From: an uncultured Maribacter sp.
GTDB lineage: Bacteria; Bacteroidota; Bacteroidia; Flavobacteriales; Flavobacteriaceae
Reading direction: 5' to 3'
NCBI GenBank assembly: GCA_937125035.1
Contig: CAKZLG010000282.1
Coordinates: 1-32,282 of the forward strand
Length of the DNA: 32,282 nucleotides
Notes under the pieces: generated by a model
The model's input: only the letters and a program-made list of their open reading frames with translations
The model's database searches: none
Told to the model about the DNA's origin: nothing
Part shown: piece after piece, positions 24,457 through 32,202 of the stretch
Position numbering within the stretch: the stretch's first letter is position 1
Layout of the letters: each line of letters opens with the position of its first letter
Translations under genes and position numbers: made by a program

Positions 24457-25529
24457 GGTGATGTGGCTGTTTCAGCGCCTCCTTTCGTTCGGGAGGGTTC
24501 TGTGTCTTTGTCCAAGGATTCCTCGGCACTTTCCTCATCGCCCAATTCCACAGTTTTGCCCTGGGGGGCCAGAGGTCTGGCATCGTACCCCAATTCGCGC
24601 AGGTATCTGGAGAAAATATCAGTATACCCGTGTGTGCATAAAATGGTTTCTGCCCCCGTGGCCGCTACACTGTCCAACAGTCCCTGCCAATCACAATGAT
24701 CGCTCAAAACAAAGCCGCGGTCTATGGCCCTACGGCGGCGCGCGCCCCTAAAGGTCATCCACCCACTGGCCGAAGCGGTAGTAAAGGGCACCATCTTACG
24801 AATCCAGCTGCTGCCATGGGCGCTGGGGGGCGCTAACACTAGGCTGCCCCGTAGGGCCTCTTTTTTGGTGTCCTGGGTAATACGGGTGGTCATGGGAAAT
24901 GGGACCATGGGGCGCAAGACATTGGTCATGTTCTCTATGGCGCCATGGGTATATATGGGTCCTATATTGGGGTCTAGGTGCTTCAGCAGACGCTGTGCCT
25001 TTCCCAAACTGTACCCAAAAAGCACGGTGGTCTTGCCCTCTGTGCGGTTTTGCTGCCACCAGGTATTGATGTCCTCGTGGACTTCCTGTTGTGGACGCCA
25101 ACTGAATGCGGGCAGGCCAAAGGTACATTCCGTGATAAAGGTTTGGCAGCGCACGGGCTCAAAGGGCGTGGAAATGCCGTCGTCCTCTATCTTATAATCG
25201 CCTGTAAACACCCAAACCTCACCTTGGTGCTCCACCCTGATCTGTGAAGAACCTATGATGTGGCCGGCAGGATGCAGGCTAAAGCGCACATTGTTCACCA
25301 TAAAAGATTCCCCCCATGCCTTGCCCAAGGCATTTATGGGCCCCAATCTGTGCTGTATGATGGGAAGGTTATTATGATGGGTAATGTAGGATTTGTGTCC
25401 CCAGCGGCTATGATCGGCATGCCCGTGGGAAATGATGGCCTTGTCCACGGGCCGCCAAGGGTCCAGGTACACATTGGCCCTTTTACAATAAATGCCCTTA
25501 TCCGTATATTGTAACAGCGGTTCTTTCAT
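24453..25529 (-). CDS. Ligase-associated DNA damage response exonuclease (MBL fold)
   Basis: This 358-residue metallo-beta-lactamase/beta-CASP-like nuclease resembles Artemis/SNM1 and the mRNA 3'-processing family. Motifs: S-H35-G-H37-A-D39-H40; PAGHIIGSSQIRVE; the metal-bridging Asp in FTGDYK; and SDHCDWQGLL with CTHGY near the end. It is the first gene of the operon and would process DNA ends before ligation. The last 28 or so residues are a low-complexity acidic tail (DEESAEESLDKD and onward) beyond the conserved fold, encoded partly in the region overlapping the ligase gene. The ATG at 25527-25529 is preceded by a good -7 box. Confidence 0.93.
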   Translation of the reverse strand: MKEPLLQYTDKGIYCKRANVYLDPWRPVDKAIISHGHADHSRWGHKSYITHHNNLPIIQHRLGPINALGKAWGESFMVNNVRFSLHPAGHIIGSSQIRVEHQGEVWVFTGDYKIEDDGISTPFEPVRCQTFITECTFGLPAFSWRPQQEVHEDINTWWQQNRTEGKTTVLFGYSLGKAQRLLKHLDPNIGPIYTHGAIENMTNVLRPMVPFPMTTRITQDTKKEALRGSLVLAPPSAHGSSWIRKMVPFTTASASGWMTFRGARRRRAIDRGFVLSDHCDWQGLLDSVAATGAETILCTHGYTDIFSRYLRELGYDARPLAPQGKTVELGDEESAEESLDKDTEPSRTKGGAETATSP

Positions 25530-25544
25530 AGCAGGGTGAAGTTA

Positions 25545-25552
25545 CAAATTTA
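25545..25552 (-). promoter_or_regulatory. -7 element of the exonuclease-ligase-helicase operon
   Basis: TAAATTTG on the minus strand matches the consensus -7 box, about 16 nt before the ATG. The expected TTG at -33 is not evident, which may mean a weak or activated promoter. Confidence 0.5.
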
Positions 25553-25601
25553 GGAAGTAAACATTGTTGTAAGGGATGTTAAGGGTGACCCTAAAAAAAA
25601 T

Positions 25602-25609
25602 TATATTTG
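25602..25609 (+). promoter_or_regulatory. -7 element of TerB-like gene 2
   Basis: TATATTTG is an exact -7 match, 22 nt before the ATG at 25632. A TTA rather than TTG lies 20 nt upstream. The region is shared divergently with the repair operon promoter, 50 bp away. Confidence 0.5.
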
Positions 25610-25631
25610 TCGCTGTACTTAAATTGAAGAT

Positions 25632-26054
25632 ATGTCGATCAAAGATTTATATGGCAACCCGGAATACAGCAGTAACTTGGCCCATTTTGCGGCTTTGGCC
25701 ACCTTGGCGGCCTCAGATGGCCCCATAATGAAGGAAGAACAGGAACTTTTGGACCGGTTTGCCCGGAAATTGAGCATTTCGGAAAAGGATTATGAAAAGG
25801 TCATGGATCCTGCCAACAAATTTCCCATTGCGCCCCAAGTGCATTCTGAACAGCGATTGGAGCGCTTGTACGATTTATTTAGAATTGTGTTTTTGGACAA
25901 TAAAGTGGATGATCAGGAAATGGTATTGCTCAAACGGTATGCCATTGGACTTGGGTTCTCCTCAGCGCACGCGAACACCATCATAATGCGTTCCGTAGCG
26001 ATCTTCAGTGGAAAAATAGACTATGAGGATTACCTTTATCTATTGAAAAAATAG
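25632..26054 (+). CDS. TerB-like protein 2
   Basis: This 140-residue helical protein has the TerB layout: ALATLAASDGPIMKEEQELLDRFA near residues 22-45 and RIVFLDNKVDDQEMVLLKRYAIGLGF near 88-113, each a helix, an acidic loop and a helix. It is divergent from the first TerB-like protein at 7074 and shares no obvious close identity with it. It is transcribed divergently from the repair exonuclease, with 102 bp between them. TerB domains occur in stress and DNA-processing contexts, but a link to the repair operon is only suggested by position. Other ter genes are absent. Confidence 0.8.
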   Translation: MSIKDLYGNPEYSSNLAHFAALATLAASDGPIMKEEQELLDRFARKLSISEKDYEKVMDPANKFPIAPQVHSEQRLERLYDLFRIVFLDNKVDDQEMVLLKRYAIGLGFSSAHANTIIMRSVAIFSGKIDYEDYLYLLKK

Positions 26055-26068
26055 AAGGTACGTAACGG

Positions 26069-26093
26069 TAAAGGTGCTGTCAGTGCCTTTTTT
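26069..26093 (+). terminator. Rho-independent terminator after TerB-like gene 2
   Basis: AAAGGTGCT pairs with AGTGCCTTT around GTC (9 bp with two G-U pairs) and is followed by TTTTTT. It lies 15 nt after the stop codon and reaches the stop of the convergent fbp gene. The reverse direction has a poorer T-tract. Confidence 0.6.
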
Positions 26094-27102
26094 ATTGGTA
26101 CTTGGCCAAAAATTCCTGAAGTTTTTCCACCATTTTCCTACTGCCACAGAAAAAGGGCACCCTTTGATGAAGTTCCGTTGGTTCTATGTCCAAAATGCGG
26201 TTTTTGCCGCCAATGGCCAGTCCGTTGGCCTGTTCCGCTAAAAAAGCCATGGGATTGCACTCGTAAAGCAGCCGGAGTTTACCGCTTTGGGTGACGCTGC
26301 TCTTCGGGTACATATAAATACCGCCCTTGATCATATTGCGGTGAAAATCCGACACCAGTGAGCCAATGTACCTGGAGGTATAGGGGCGATTCTCCTCTTC
26401 CATCTGGCAATATTTTATATAGTCCTTGACCCCGGGATGAAAGTGGACGTAGTTGCCCTCGTTGACGGAATAGATGGTGCCTTCCTCAGGGAACTGCATA
26501 TTGGGATGGGATAGGTAAAAAGTGCCCAGGGCTGGGTTCAGGGTAAATCCGTTGACTCCATCACCAGTGGTATAGACCAACATGGTAGAGGTGCCATACA
26601 CCACATAACCCGCTGCCACCTGCTTATGGCCGGGCTGCAAGAAATCTTCCAAAGTCACGGGTGTGCCCACCGGGGTGACCCTTCGGTATACCGAAAAAAT
26701 GGTTCCCACGGAAACGTTTACATCAATATTGGAGGAGCCGTCCAAGGGGTCAATGAGTACTATGTATTTGTTCTGGTGGTTTTCATCGTGGCTGTTGATG
26801 GAAACAAAACTATCTTCCTCCTCGGAGGCAATGCCACATACGATTTCACGGTTGGTGAGTGTCTGAATGAACTTTTCATTGGCAAAGACATCCAACTTCT
26901 GTTGGTTCTCTCCCTGTATGTTGGTATCGCCGGCCAACCCTATGATGTCCACCAAACCCGCCTTGTTCACCTCATGGTTCACTACTTTTGCCGCCAAGCG
27001 GATGGCATTGATCAATTTGGAAAGTTCCCCAGAGGAATACTGAAAGGAATTTTGGTTTTCAATAATGAATTCTCCAAGGGTCTGGTTGCGCTTTGGTACC
27101 AT
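26092..27102 (-). CDS. fbp: Class I fructose-1,6-bisphosphatase
   Basis: This 336-residue enzyme hydrolyses fructose-1,6-bisphosphate to fructose-6-phosphate in gluconeogenesis, in the cytoplasm. Seen: the signature metal-binding motif [19 protein letters not shown] near residue 117; GIASEEED upstream; [34 protein letters not shown]; and the active-site [20 protein letters not shown] (K-x-R-x-L-Y-E-x-x-P-x-x-F). Full length compared with the family. It is transcribed divergently from the GNAT-lysC pair. Confidence 0.97.
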   Translation of the reverse strand: MVPKRNQTLGEFIIENQNSFQYSSGELSKLINAIRLAAKVVNHEVNKAGLVDIIGLAGDTNIQGENQQKLDVFANEKFIQTLTNREIVCGIASEEEDSFVSINSHDENHQNKYIVLIDPLDGSSNIDVNVSVGTIFSVYRRVTPVGTPVTLEDFLQPGHKQVAAGYVVYGTSTMLVYTTGDGVNGFTLNPALGTFYLSHPNMQFPEEGTIYSVNEGNYVHFHPGVKDYIKYCQMEEENRPYTSRYIGSLVSDFHRNMIKGGIYMYPKSSVTQSGKLRLLYECNPMAFLAEQANGLAIGGKNRILDIEPTELHQRVPFFCGSRKMVEKLQEFLAKYQ

Positions 27103-27183
27103 GAAAGTGCTGAATTTGTTTACAAATATCGCCTATTTTGTGAAACTAGGCCCAATTCACCGTCCTTTGATTTTTTAAATTTA

Positions 27184-27191
27184 TAACTTTG
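27184..27191 (+). promoter_or_regulatory. -7 element of the GNAT-lysC operon
   Basis: TAACTTTG is an exact -7 match, 18 nt before the ATG at 27210; the nearest TTG is only 14 nt upstream. It lies immediately before a 17-bp sequence that recurs at 1837-1853, and it excludes the longer frame opening at TTG 27189. Confidence 0.5.
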
Positions 27192-27208
27192 TGTTTTATT
27201 TGTAACAA
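27192..27208 (+). repeat. 17-bp exact repeat, copy 2 (copy 1 at 1837-1853)
   Basis: TGTTTTATTTGTAACAA occurs identically at 1837-1853, upstream of the ACT-domain gene, and here just before the GNAT-lysC start. It falls in the presumed leader here and across the -33 region in copy 1, so the two copies are not in the same place relative to the promoters. Confidence 0.6.
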
Positions 27209-27209
27209 T

Positions 27210-27695
27210 ATGGAATTCAATATACGACCTGCATCCTCAGAAGATATGGATAGCGTGCATCATTTAATACGGGAGTTGGCCCATTTTGAAAAGGAGCCCC
27301 AGGCCGTGGAGGTCACCGTGGCACAGTTGCGGGCCCATGGGTTTGGGGAACATCCCCTTTTTCATTGTATCGTAGGGGAACATAAGGGGGAAATTGTTGG
27401 TATGGCCCTGGTCTATGCACGGTATTCCACTTGGAAAGGCCCGGTACTGCATCTAGAGGACCTTATCGTTACAGAACGCATGCGTGGCAGCGGACTGGGC
27501 TCGGCGCTCTTGGACGAGGTGGTGGCCCACGGCCACAAAATGGGCGTAAAGCGGATCAGTTGGGAGGTGCTGGATTGGAATGAGCCGGCCATACAGTTCT
27601 ACGAGGCCAAGGGAGCCAAGGTGATGCGCGATTGGGATGTGGTACAGATGGATGAGCAGGGCATGGCGAAATATTTAAAGAATAGACAATACTAA
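27210..27695 (+). CDS. GNAT acetyltransferase, spermidine/thialysine-acetyltransferase-like
   Basis: With the ATG at 27210 the protein has 161 residues. The fold is a standard GNAT: an N-terminal IRPASSEDMDSVHHLIRELA; the segment FHCIVGEHKGEIVGMALVYARYSTWKG, very like the eukaryotic SSAT/SAT2 family; acetyl-CoA motif RMRGSGLGSALLDEV; and WEVLDWNEPAIQFYEAKGAK. Relatives acetylate polyamines or thialysine-like lysine analogues. The gene is followed after 37 bp by lysC on the same strand, a likely operon, so an amino-acid or polyamine substrate related to lysine is plausible, by inference. Confidence 0.88.
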   Translation: MEFNIRPASSEDMDSVHHLIRELAHFEKEPQAVEVTVAQLRAHGFGEHPLFHCIVGEHKGEIVGMALVYARYSTWKGPVLHLEDLIVTERMRGSGLGSALLDEVVAHGHKMGVKRISWEVLDWNEPAIQFYEAKGAKVMRDWDVVQMDEQGMAKYLKNRQY

Positions 27696-27732
27696 ATCCC
27701 GTTAGGGAAAAAAGGGATATAAAGAGCATACT

Positions 27733-28980
27733 ATGCGTGTTTTTAAGTTTGGAGGCGCATCCGTTAAGGATGCCGAAGGGGTTCGGAATTTGGTGAAGGT
27801 CTTGAACGAAGTGGGCCACAAGGATACCATCTTGGTCGTTTCCGCCATGGGAAAGACCACGAATGCCATGGAGGACATCGTAAATTCCTATTTTAAGAAC
27901 AAGTTGGAGCTGGCCGCACACATGAATGACATGATCGCCTATCACGAGGCCATTATGCTGGATCTGTTTGCGAATGCCCAGCACCCGGTGTTTAAAAAGG
28001 TAAAGGTGCTGGTGGATGAGATCAACGGCTTTTTGGCCTGGAATAAATCCCCCAATTACAATTTTGTTTACGATCAAGTGGTTGGGTACGGGGAGCTTAT
28101 TTCCACCACTATTCTTAGCGCCTATTTACAGGAGGTGGGCATAGCCAATACGTGGTTGGACGTGCGGGAGTACATCAAAACCGATACCAGTTACCGCGAT
28201 CCCGTCATACAATGGGAAAAGACCAAAGAGCGGGTAGCCAACATAGATCAAGGCATCCTCAACATCACCCAAGGTTTTCTGGGAAGTGATGATAACAATT
28301 TTACCGTGACCCTGGGCCGTGAGGGTTCCGATTACACGGCGGCCATTCTGGCCTACTGCCTCAACGCGGAATCCGTGACCATCTGGAAGGATGTGCCCGG
28401 GGTGCTCAATGCGGATCCAAGGTATTTCAAAGAGACCCAATTGTTGCACAAAATCTCCTATAGGGAAGCCATTGAACTCGCGTTTTACGGTGCATCCGTC
28501 ATCCACCCAAAGACCTTGCAGCCTTTGCAGCGGAAAGAGATCCCTCTCAACGTAAAGTCCTTTCTGAGCCCTTTGGGGGCAGGAACCACGGTGGGCAAGG
28601 GTACGGCCATATCGCCAAAGGTGCCCTGTTTTATCGTTAAGAAAAACCAAGTGCTCATGAAGCTGTCTTCCTTGGATTTTTCTTTCATCGTGGAGAACAA
28701 CATCAGTGAGATTTTCAAGCTTTTCCATGACCACCAGATAAAGGTAGACCTTATACAGAATTCAGCCATTAGTTTCTCCGTCTGTGTGGACAATAAATTT
28801 GGAGGACTGGAGGCACTATTGGGCCAACTGCAGCGCAAGTTCAAAGTAGTGCACCATGAAAATGTTTCCCTTTACACTATTAGGCATTTTAACGCAAAAG
28901 CCTTGGAATCGCTTCAAAACGGACACGAAATCCTGTTGGAACAACGGGGTAAGGAAACCGTGCAACTAGTGGTCAAATAA
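27733..28980 (+). CDS. lysC: Aspartate kinase, monofunctional
   Basis: This 415-residue enzyme phosphorylates aspartate, the first step to lysine, threonine, methionine and diaminopimelate. Motifs: VFKFGGASVKD at residues 3-13 (Ala in place of the usual Thr of KFGGTS); VVSAMGKTTNAM; GREGSDYTAAIL near 197; the kinase C-terminal lobe YGASVIHPKTLQPL; then two ACT regions (VLMKLSSLDFSFIVENNISEIFKLF and AISFSVCVDN). The catalytic domain is complete and no homoserine dehydrogenase is fused. It is shorter than many lysine-sensitive enzymes. Second gene after the GNAT. Confidence 0.95.
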   Translation: MRVFKFGGASVKDAEGVRNLVKVLNEVGHKDTILVVSAMGKTTNAMEDIVNSYFKNKLELAAHMNDMIAYHEAIMLDLFANAQHPVFKKVKVLVDEINGFLAWNKSPNYNFVYDQVVGYGELISTTILSAYLQEVGIANTWLDVREYIKTDTSYRDPVIQWEKTKERVANIDQGILNITQGFLGSDDNNFTVTLGREGSDYTAAILAYCLNAESVTIWKDVPGVLNADPRYFKETQLLHKISYREAIELAFYGASVIHPKTLQPLQRKEIPLNVKSFLSPLGAGTTVGKGTAISPKVPCFIVKKNQVLMKLSSLDFSFIVENNISEIFKLFHDHQIKVDLIQNSAISFSVCVDNKFGGLEALLGQLQRKFKVVHHENVSLYTIRHFNAKALESLQNGHEILLEQRGKETVQLVVK

Positions 28981-29034
28981 AGGAACCTGCGCTGGGGAGC
29001 ACGTTAAATTACGATTCCCAACAATGGATTTTCC

Positions 29035-29042
29035 TATCTTTA
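29035..29042 (+). promoter_or_regulatory. Candidate -7 element of the aminolipid synthase gene
   Basis: TATCTTTA differs at one base from TAnnTTTG and lies 22 nt before the ATG at 29065. No TTG is present at the expected upstream distance. Confidence 0.35.
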
Positions 29043-29064
29043 CGGCCTCTTTAAATGTGATTTA

Positions 29065-30879
29065 ATGGGTTTAGTGACCTCTAGGGAAGTGGCATCGGCC
29101 ATTGGGTTGGCCAAATACGGTGCATTGGGCCGTGCCATAGGTTGGCTCTTGATGAACATGACCCGTATTTCTACCATCAACTCCTTTTATGAATCCGTGG
29201 CACATTTGGAAGGGGCGGAATTCACCAAGGCCGTATTGGAGCATTTTGAGATTGCCTATGAAATACCAGAAGAGGATTTTAAACGTCTCCCCAAAGAGGG
29301 CCCCTTCATTACGATCAGCAACCATCCCTTGGGGGCCATAGATGGGGTGCTGCTCATGGAGCTCATGCTTTCACAGCGGCAGGATTTTAAGATCATGGCC
29401 AATTTTTTGTTGGAGCGCATGGTGCCCCTGCGGCCGTATATTTTGCCCGTAAACCCCTTTGAGGGGCATAAGACCGCCAAAAGCAGTGTTACCGGTTTTA
29501 AAAGAACATTTGAGCATTTAAGGTCCGGTCATCCCTTGGGGATTTTCCCGGCGGGGGAGGTCTCTACCTATCGTGATGGGAAATTGATCGTGGACAAGCC
29601 TTGGGAGGAGGCCGCCCTTAAATTGATCAGAAAGGCCGAAGTGCCCGTAGTGCCCATCTACTTTCATGCTCGCAACAGCAAATTATTCTACAGACTGTCA
29701 AAATGGAGTGATACGCTCCGTACGGCCATGATCCCCTCACAAGTGTTCTCACAGAGCAACCGGCCCATAAAGGTGCGGATAGGGCAGCCCATATCCGTGG
29801 CCACACAGAAGGAACATACCACCTTAGAGGAGTTTTCCGGCCTTTTGCGGCGCAAGACCTATATTTTGAGCAATGCCTATGAAAAGGAACGGTTGATCGA
29901 TCAGTTCCCCGGAAGCCTTAAAATCCCCAAACCCCCAAAAAAAATAGCGTCCGCCATGCGAAAGGAAGTGATGCAGGGCGAAATAGAGAAACTGCGAGAA
30001 AAGGACTGCAGGCTCTTACAGAGCAAGAACTATGAAGTGTTCCTGGCCAAGGAAAAGGACATGCCGTTTATCCTGAAAGAAATAGGCCGGCAACGGGAGG
30101 TCACCTTCCGAGCCATAGGGGAGGGCACCAATAATGCCATTGATCTGGACAAGTTTGATTCCTATTACTACCATTTGTTCTTGTGGGATGACAACGAGAA
30201 ATGTATTGTGGGCGCTTACAGAATGGGGATGGGGTCCGAGATATTCGCCCAATATGGCATAGATGGTTTTTACCTTCAAGACCTCTTTAGGGTAGAACCG
30301 GAACTGTATGATATGATGCAGCATTCCATAGAGATGGGCAGGGCCTACATTGTAAAGGAATATCAGCAAAAGCCCATGCCGCTCTTTCTTTTATGGAAAG
30401 GCATTGTGCATACCACTCTGCGCTACCCGGAGCACATGTATCTTATAGGAGGTGTGAGCATCAGCAACCAATTTTCCAATTTCTCAAAATCGCTCATGAT
30501 CGAGTTCATGAAATCCAATTATTGGGACCCCTATGTGGCCCAATATATACGCCCCAAAAAGGAGTTTAAGGTAAAGTTGAAGGATGCAGACAAGGAATTT
30601 GTGTTTGATGAGACCCAGGCCGATCTCAACAAGTTTGATCGCTTGATCGATGAGGTGGAACCCGGCAGCCTTCGTTTGCCCGTCCTTATCAAAAAATACA
30701 TCAAACAGAACGCCAAGGTCGTGGCTTTTAACGTAGACCCCTTGTTCAACAATTCCGTAGATGGTCTAATGTACATTAAAATTGCGGATTTGCCCGAAAG
30801 TACCGTAAAACCGGTCATGGAGGAATTTCAGGCGGAATTGGAACGTAAGTTGGCCGAATCCCAACAAAATGGTTTGTAG
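29065..30879 (+). CDS. Bifunctional N-/O-acyltransferase for ornithine or glycine lipid (OlsF/GlsF-like)
   Basis: This 604-residue protein fuses two acyltransferases. The N-terminal half is PlsC-like: N86-H87-P-L-G-A-I-D93 (the HX4D catalytic motif), IFPAGEVSTYRDGK and VPVVPIYFHARNS. The C-terminal half is a GNAT-like OlsB/hemolysin-type domain: EVFLAKEKDMPFILKEIGRQREVTFRAIGEGT, then GIDGFYLQDLFRVEP, EMGRAYIVKEYQQKPMPLFLLWKG and HMYLIGGVSIS. In OlsF of Serratia and Flavobacterium johnsoniae the C-terminal half makes the amide bond and the N-terminal half adds the second acyl chain by ester linkage. The product would be an amino-acid lipid of the membrane. Ornithine versus glycine cannot be decided from sequence alone. 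Confidence 0.88.
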   Translation: MGLVTSREVASAIGLAKYGALGRAIGWLLMNMTRISTINSFYESVAHLEGAEFTKAVLEHFEIAYEIPEEDFKRLPKEGPFITISNHPLGAIDGVLLMELMLSQRQDFKIMANFLLERMVPLRPYILPVNPFEGHKTAKSSVTGFKRTFEHLRSGHPLGIFPAGEVSTYRDGKLIVDKPWEEAALKLIRKAEVPVVPIYFHARNSKLFYRLSKWSDTLRTAMIPSQVFSQSNRPIKVRIGQPISVATQKEHTTLEEFSGLLRRKTYILSNAYEKERLIDQFPGSLKIPKPPKKIASAMRKEVMQGEIEKLREKDCRLLQSKNYEVFLAKEKDMPFILKEIGRQREVTFRAIGEGTNNAIDLDKFDSYYYHLFLWDDNEKCIVGAYRMGMGSEIFAQYGIDGFYLQDLFRVEPELYDMMQHSIEMGRAYIVKEYQQKPMPLFLLWKGIVHTTLRYPEHMYLIGGVSISNQFSNFSKSLMIEFMKSNYWDPYVAQYIRPKKEFKVKLKDADKEFVFDETQADLNKFDRLIDEVEPGSLRLPVLIKKYIKQNAKVVAFNVDPLFNNSVDGLMYIKIADLPESTVKPVMEEFQAELERKLAESQQNGL

Positions 30880-30910
30880 AAATTACTATTTTTCAGAAAG
30901 GATTTTTCTT

Positions 30911-31936
30911 ATGAAAATTATAATTTTTGCCATATTGATTTTAGGTTTTCAATCGCTAAAATCACAAGCTATTTCAGGAACTGTTTTCGATATCGGGACT
31001 GGAGAAGAAATTGAAGGAGCTTCGGTTTATTTCGGGAATACCTCTATTGGGACTATTACAGATGGCGAAGGTTATTTCTCAATTGACTCAAAATTTAACT
31101 CCAATACTAATTTGGTAATAAGCCATATAGGATATTTAACTGTAACAATACCATATCAAAAAATAGGTGAAAATATTAGAATTGGAATGAAGGAGGAATT
31201 TTTCGAAATCCCTGAAGTAGTTCTTGTAGCCGATCCGTTTAGCAGGCAGCAAAAATTAGAAGTTTTCAGGTTGGAATTTTTAGGGGAATCAAAGGGTGGA
31301 ATAAACAGTGAAATATTAAATGAGGATGCGTTAGATCTTTATTTTGACGTAAAGACAAATACATTATTTGCTCATTCAAGTGAACCCATTGAGTTGATCA
31401 ACAATTATTTGGGATATCAAATTAAATTTGATTTGATAGATTTTCAGGTTGCTTTCAAACAAAAAAGTCTCAAGCGCATTGACAATATTTATAAGACCAT
31501 TATATATGGTCATGCTCTTTTTACTGACATAGTTGCTAAGGAAGAACGGTTTGCAAATAGGAGAAATCGAGCTTATCTTGGTTCAATACAACATTTTATT
31601 AGAACTATCTGGAATGGGTCTTGGTTGGATGAGTCATTTGGGTTTAGTCACGAATTAAAAAAAATAGATGTTTCTGAGGCATTTAAAGTTTCAATTGGAA
31701 ACAATCTTTTTACAAAAAATGTGAGCTTTAAATTAAAAAAGTTCAAAATCTCATACAAAAAAGGAATATTTAAGTATTGGTCATCAATCGATTTGCTTAG
31801 TGGCAATACAATTACTGTAGACAAATATGGAAACTATACGCCCTATCTACAACTTAAGTTTGGTGGAGCGATGTCTAATGATAGAATTGGAGATTTACTT
31901 CCGCTTGATTTCGAGCTAGTTGAAGTTGTTAATTAG
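30911..31936 (+). CDS. Secreted CarboxypepD_reg-like protein in AT-rich DNA
   Basis: I place the start at the ATG 30911 (341 residues), which begins a signal peptide (MKIIIFAILILGFQSLKSQ). Residues about 21-90 form a CarboxypepD_reg-like beta-sandwich (ISGTVFDIGTGEEIEGASVYF, ISHIGYLTVTIP), the plug-like domain seen in TonB-dependent transporters and surface proteins. The rest is a beta-rich region without recognised motifs, and no barrel or TonB box is obvious. Base composition is visibly more AT-rich than all upstream genes, with A/T-ending codons throughout, suggesting recent acquisition. It lies 31 bp after the acyltransferase gene. Function unknown. Confidence 0.8.
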   Translation: MKIIIFAILILGFQSLKSQAISGTVFDIGTGEEIEGASVYFGNTSIGTITDGEGYFSIDSKFNSNTNLVISHIGYLTVTIPYQKIGENIRIGMKEEFFEIPEVVLVADPFSRQQKLEVFRLEFLGESKGGINSEILNEDALDLYFDVKTNTLFAHSSEPIELINNYLGYQIKFDLIDFQVAFKQKSLKRIDNIYKTIIYGHALFTDIVAKEERFANRRNRAYLGSIQHFIRTIWNGSWLDESFGFSHELKKIDVSEAFKVSIGNNLFTKNVSFKLKKFKISYKKGIFKYWSSIDLLSGNTITVDKYGNYTPYLQLKFGGAMSNDRIGDLLPLDFELVEVVN

Positions 31937-32202
31937 TAACAACAATATTTTTAATTTAAACGTTTTTTTTCTTTCTTATTATGATTTACCCTGTTACTTC
32001 ATTTAAGTGCTCTTACTTATTTAGGTGATTGATTCAATATTATAAGTTTCAAAATTTTTATGCCAGTTATAATAATCATGGTTGCTCAATAAGACTGATT
32101 AAATGGTTGTTTATGACACAATTATAAGTTTAGTCGTTGTTCTTTCTGGATTAAGAATTTATATAAGTTAATGTTCAATGTCGAATTTAGGTTAAATTCA
32201 GA
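31937..32202. other. AT-rich noncoding stretch
   Basis: 266 bp between the CarboxypepD_reg-like gene and the partial acetyltransferase, both converging on it. It contains a T-run near 31964-31971 that could end transcription and a TTATAAGTTT decamer twice (32040-32049, 32122-32131). No gene, RNA or mobile-element end was recognised. Confidence 0.5.
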
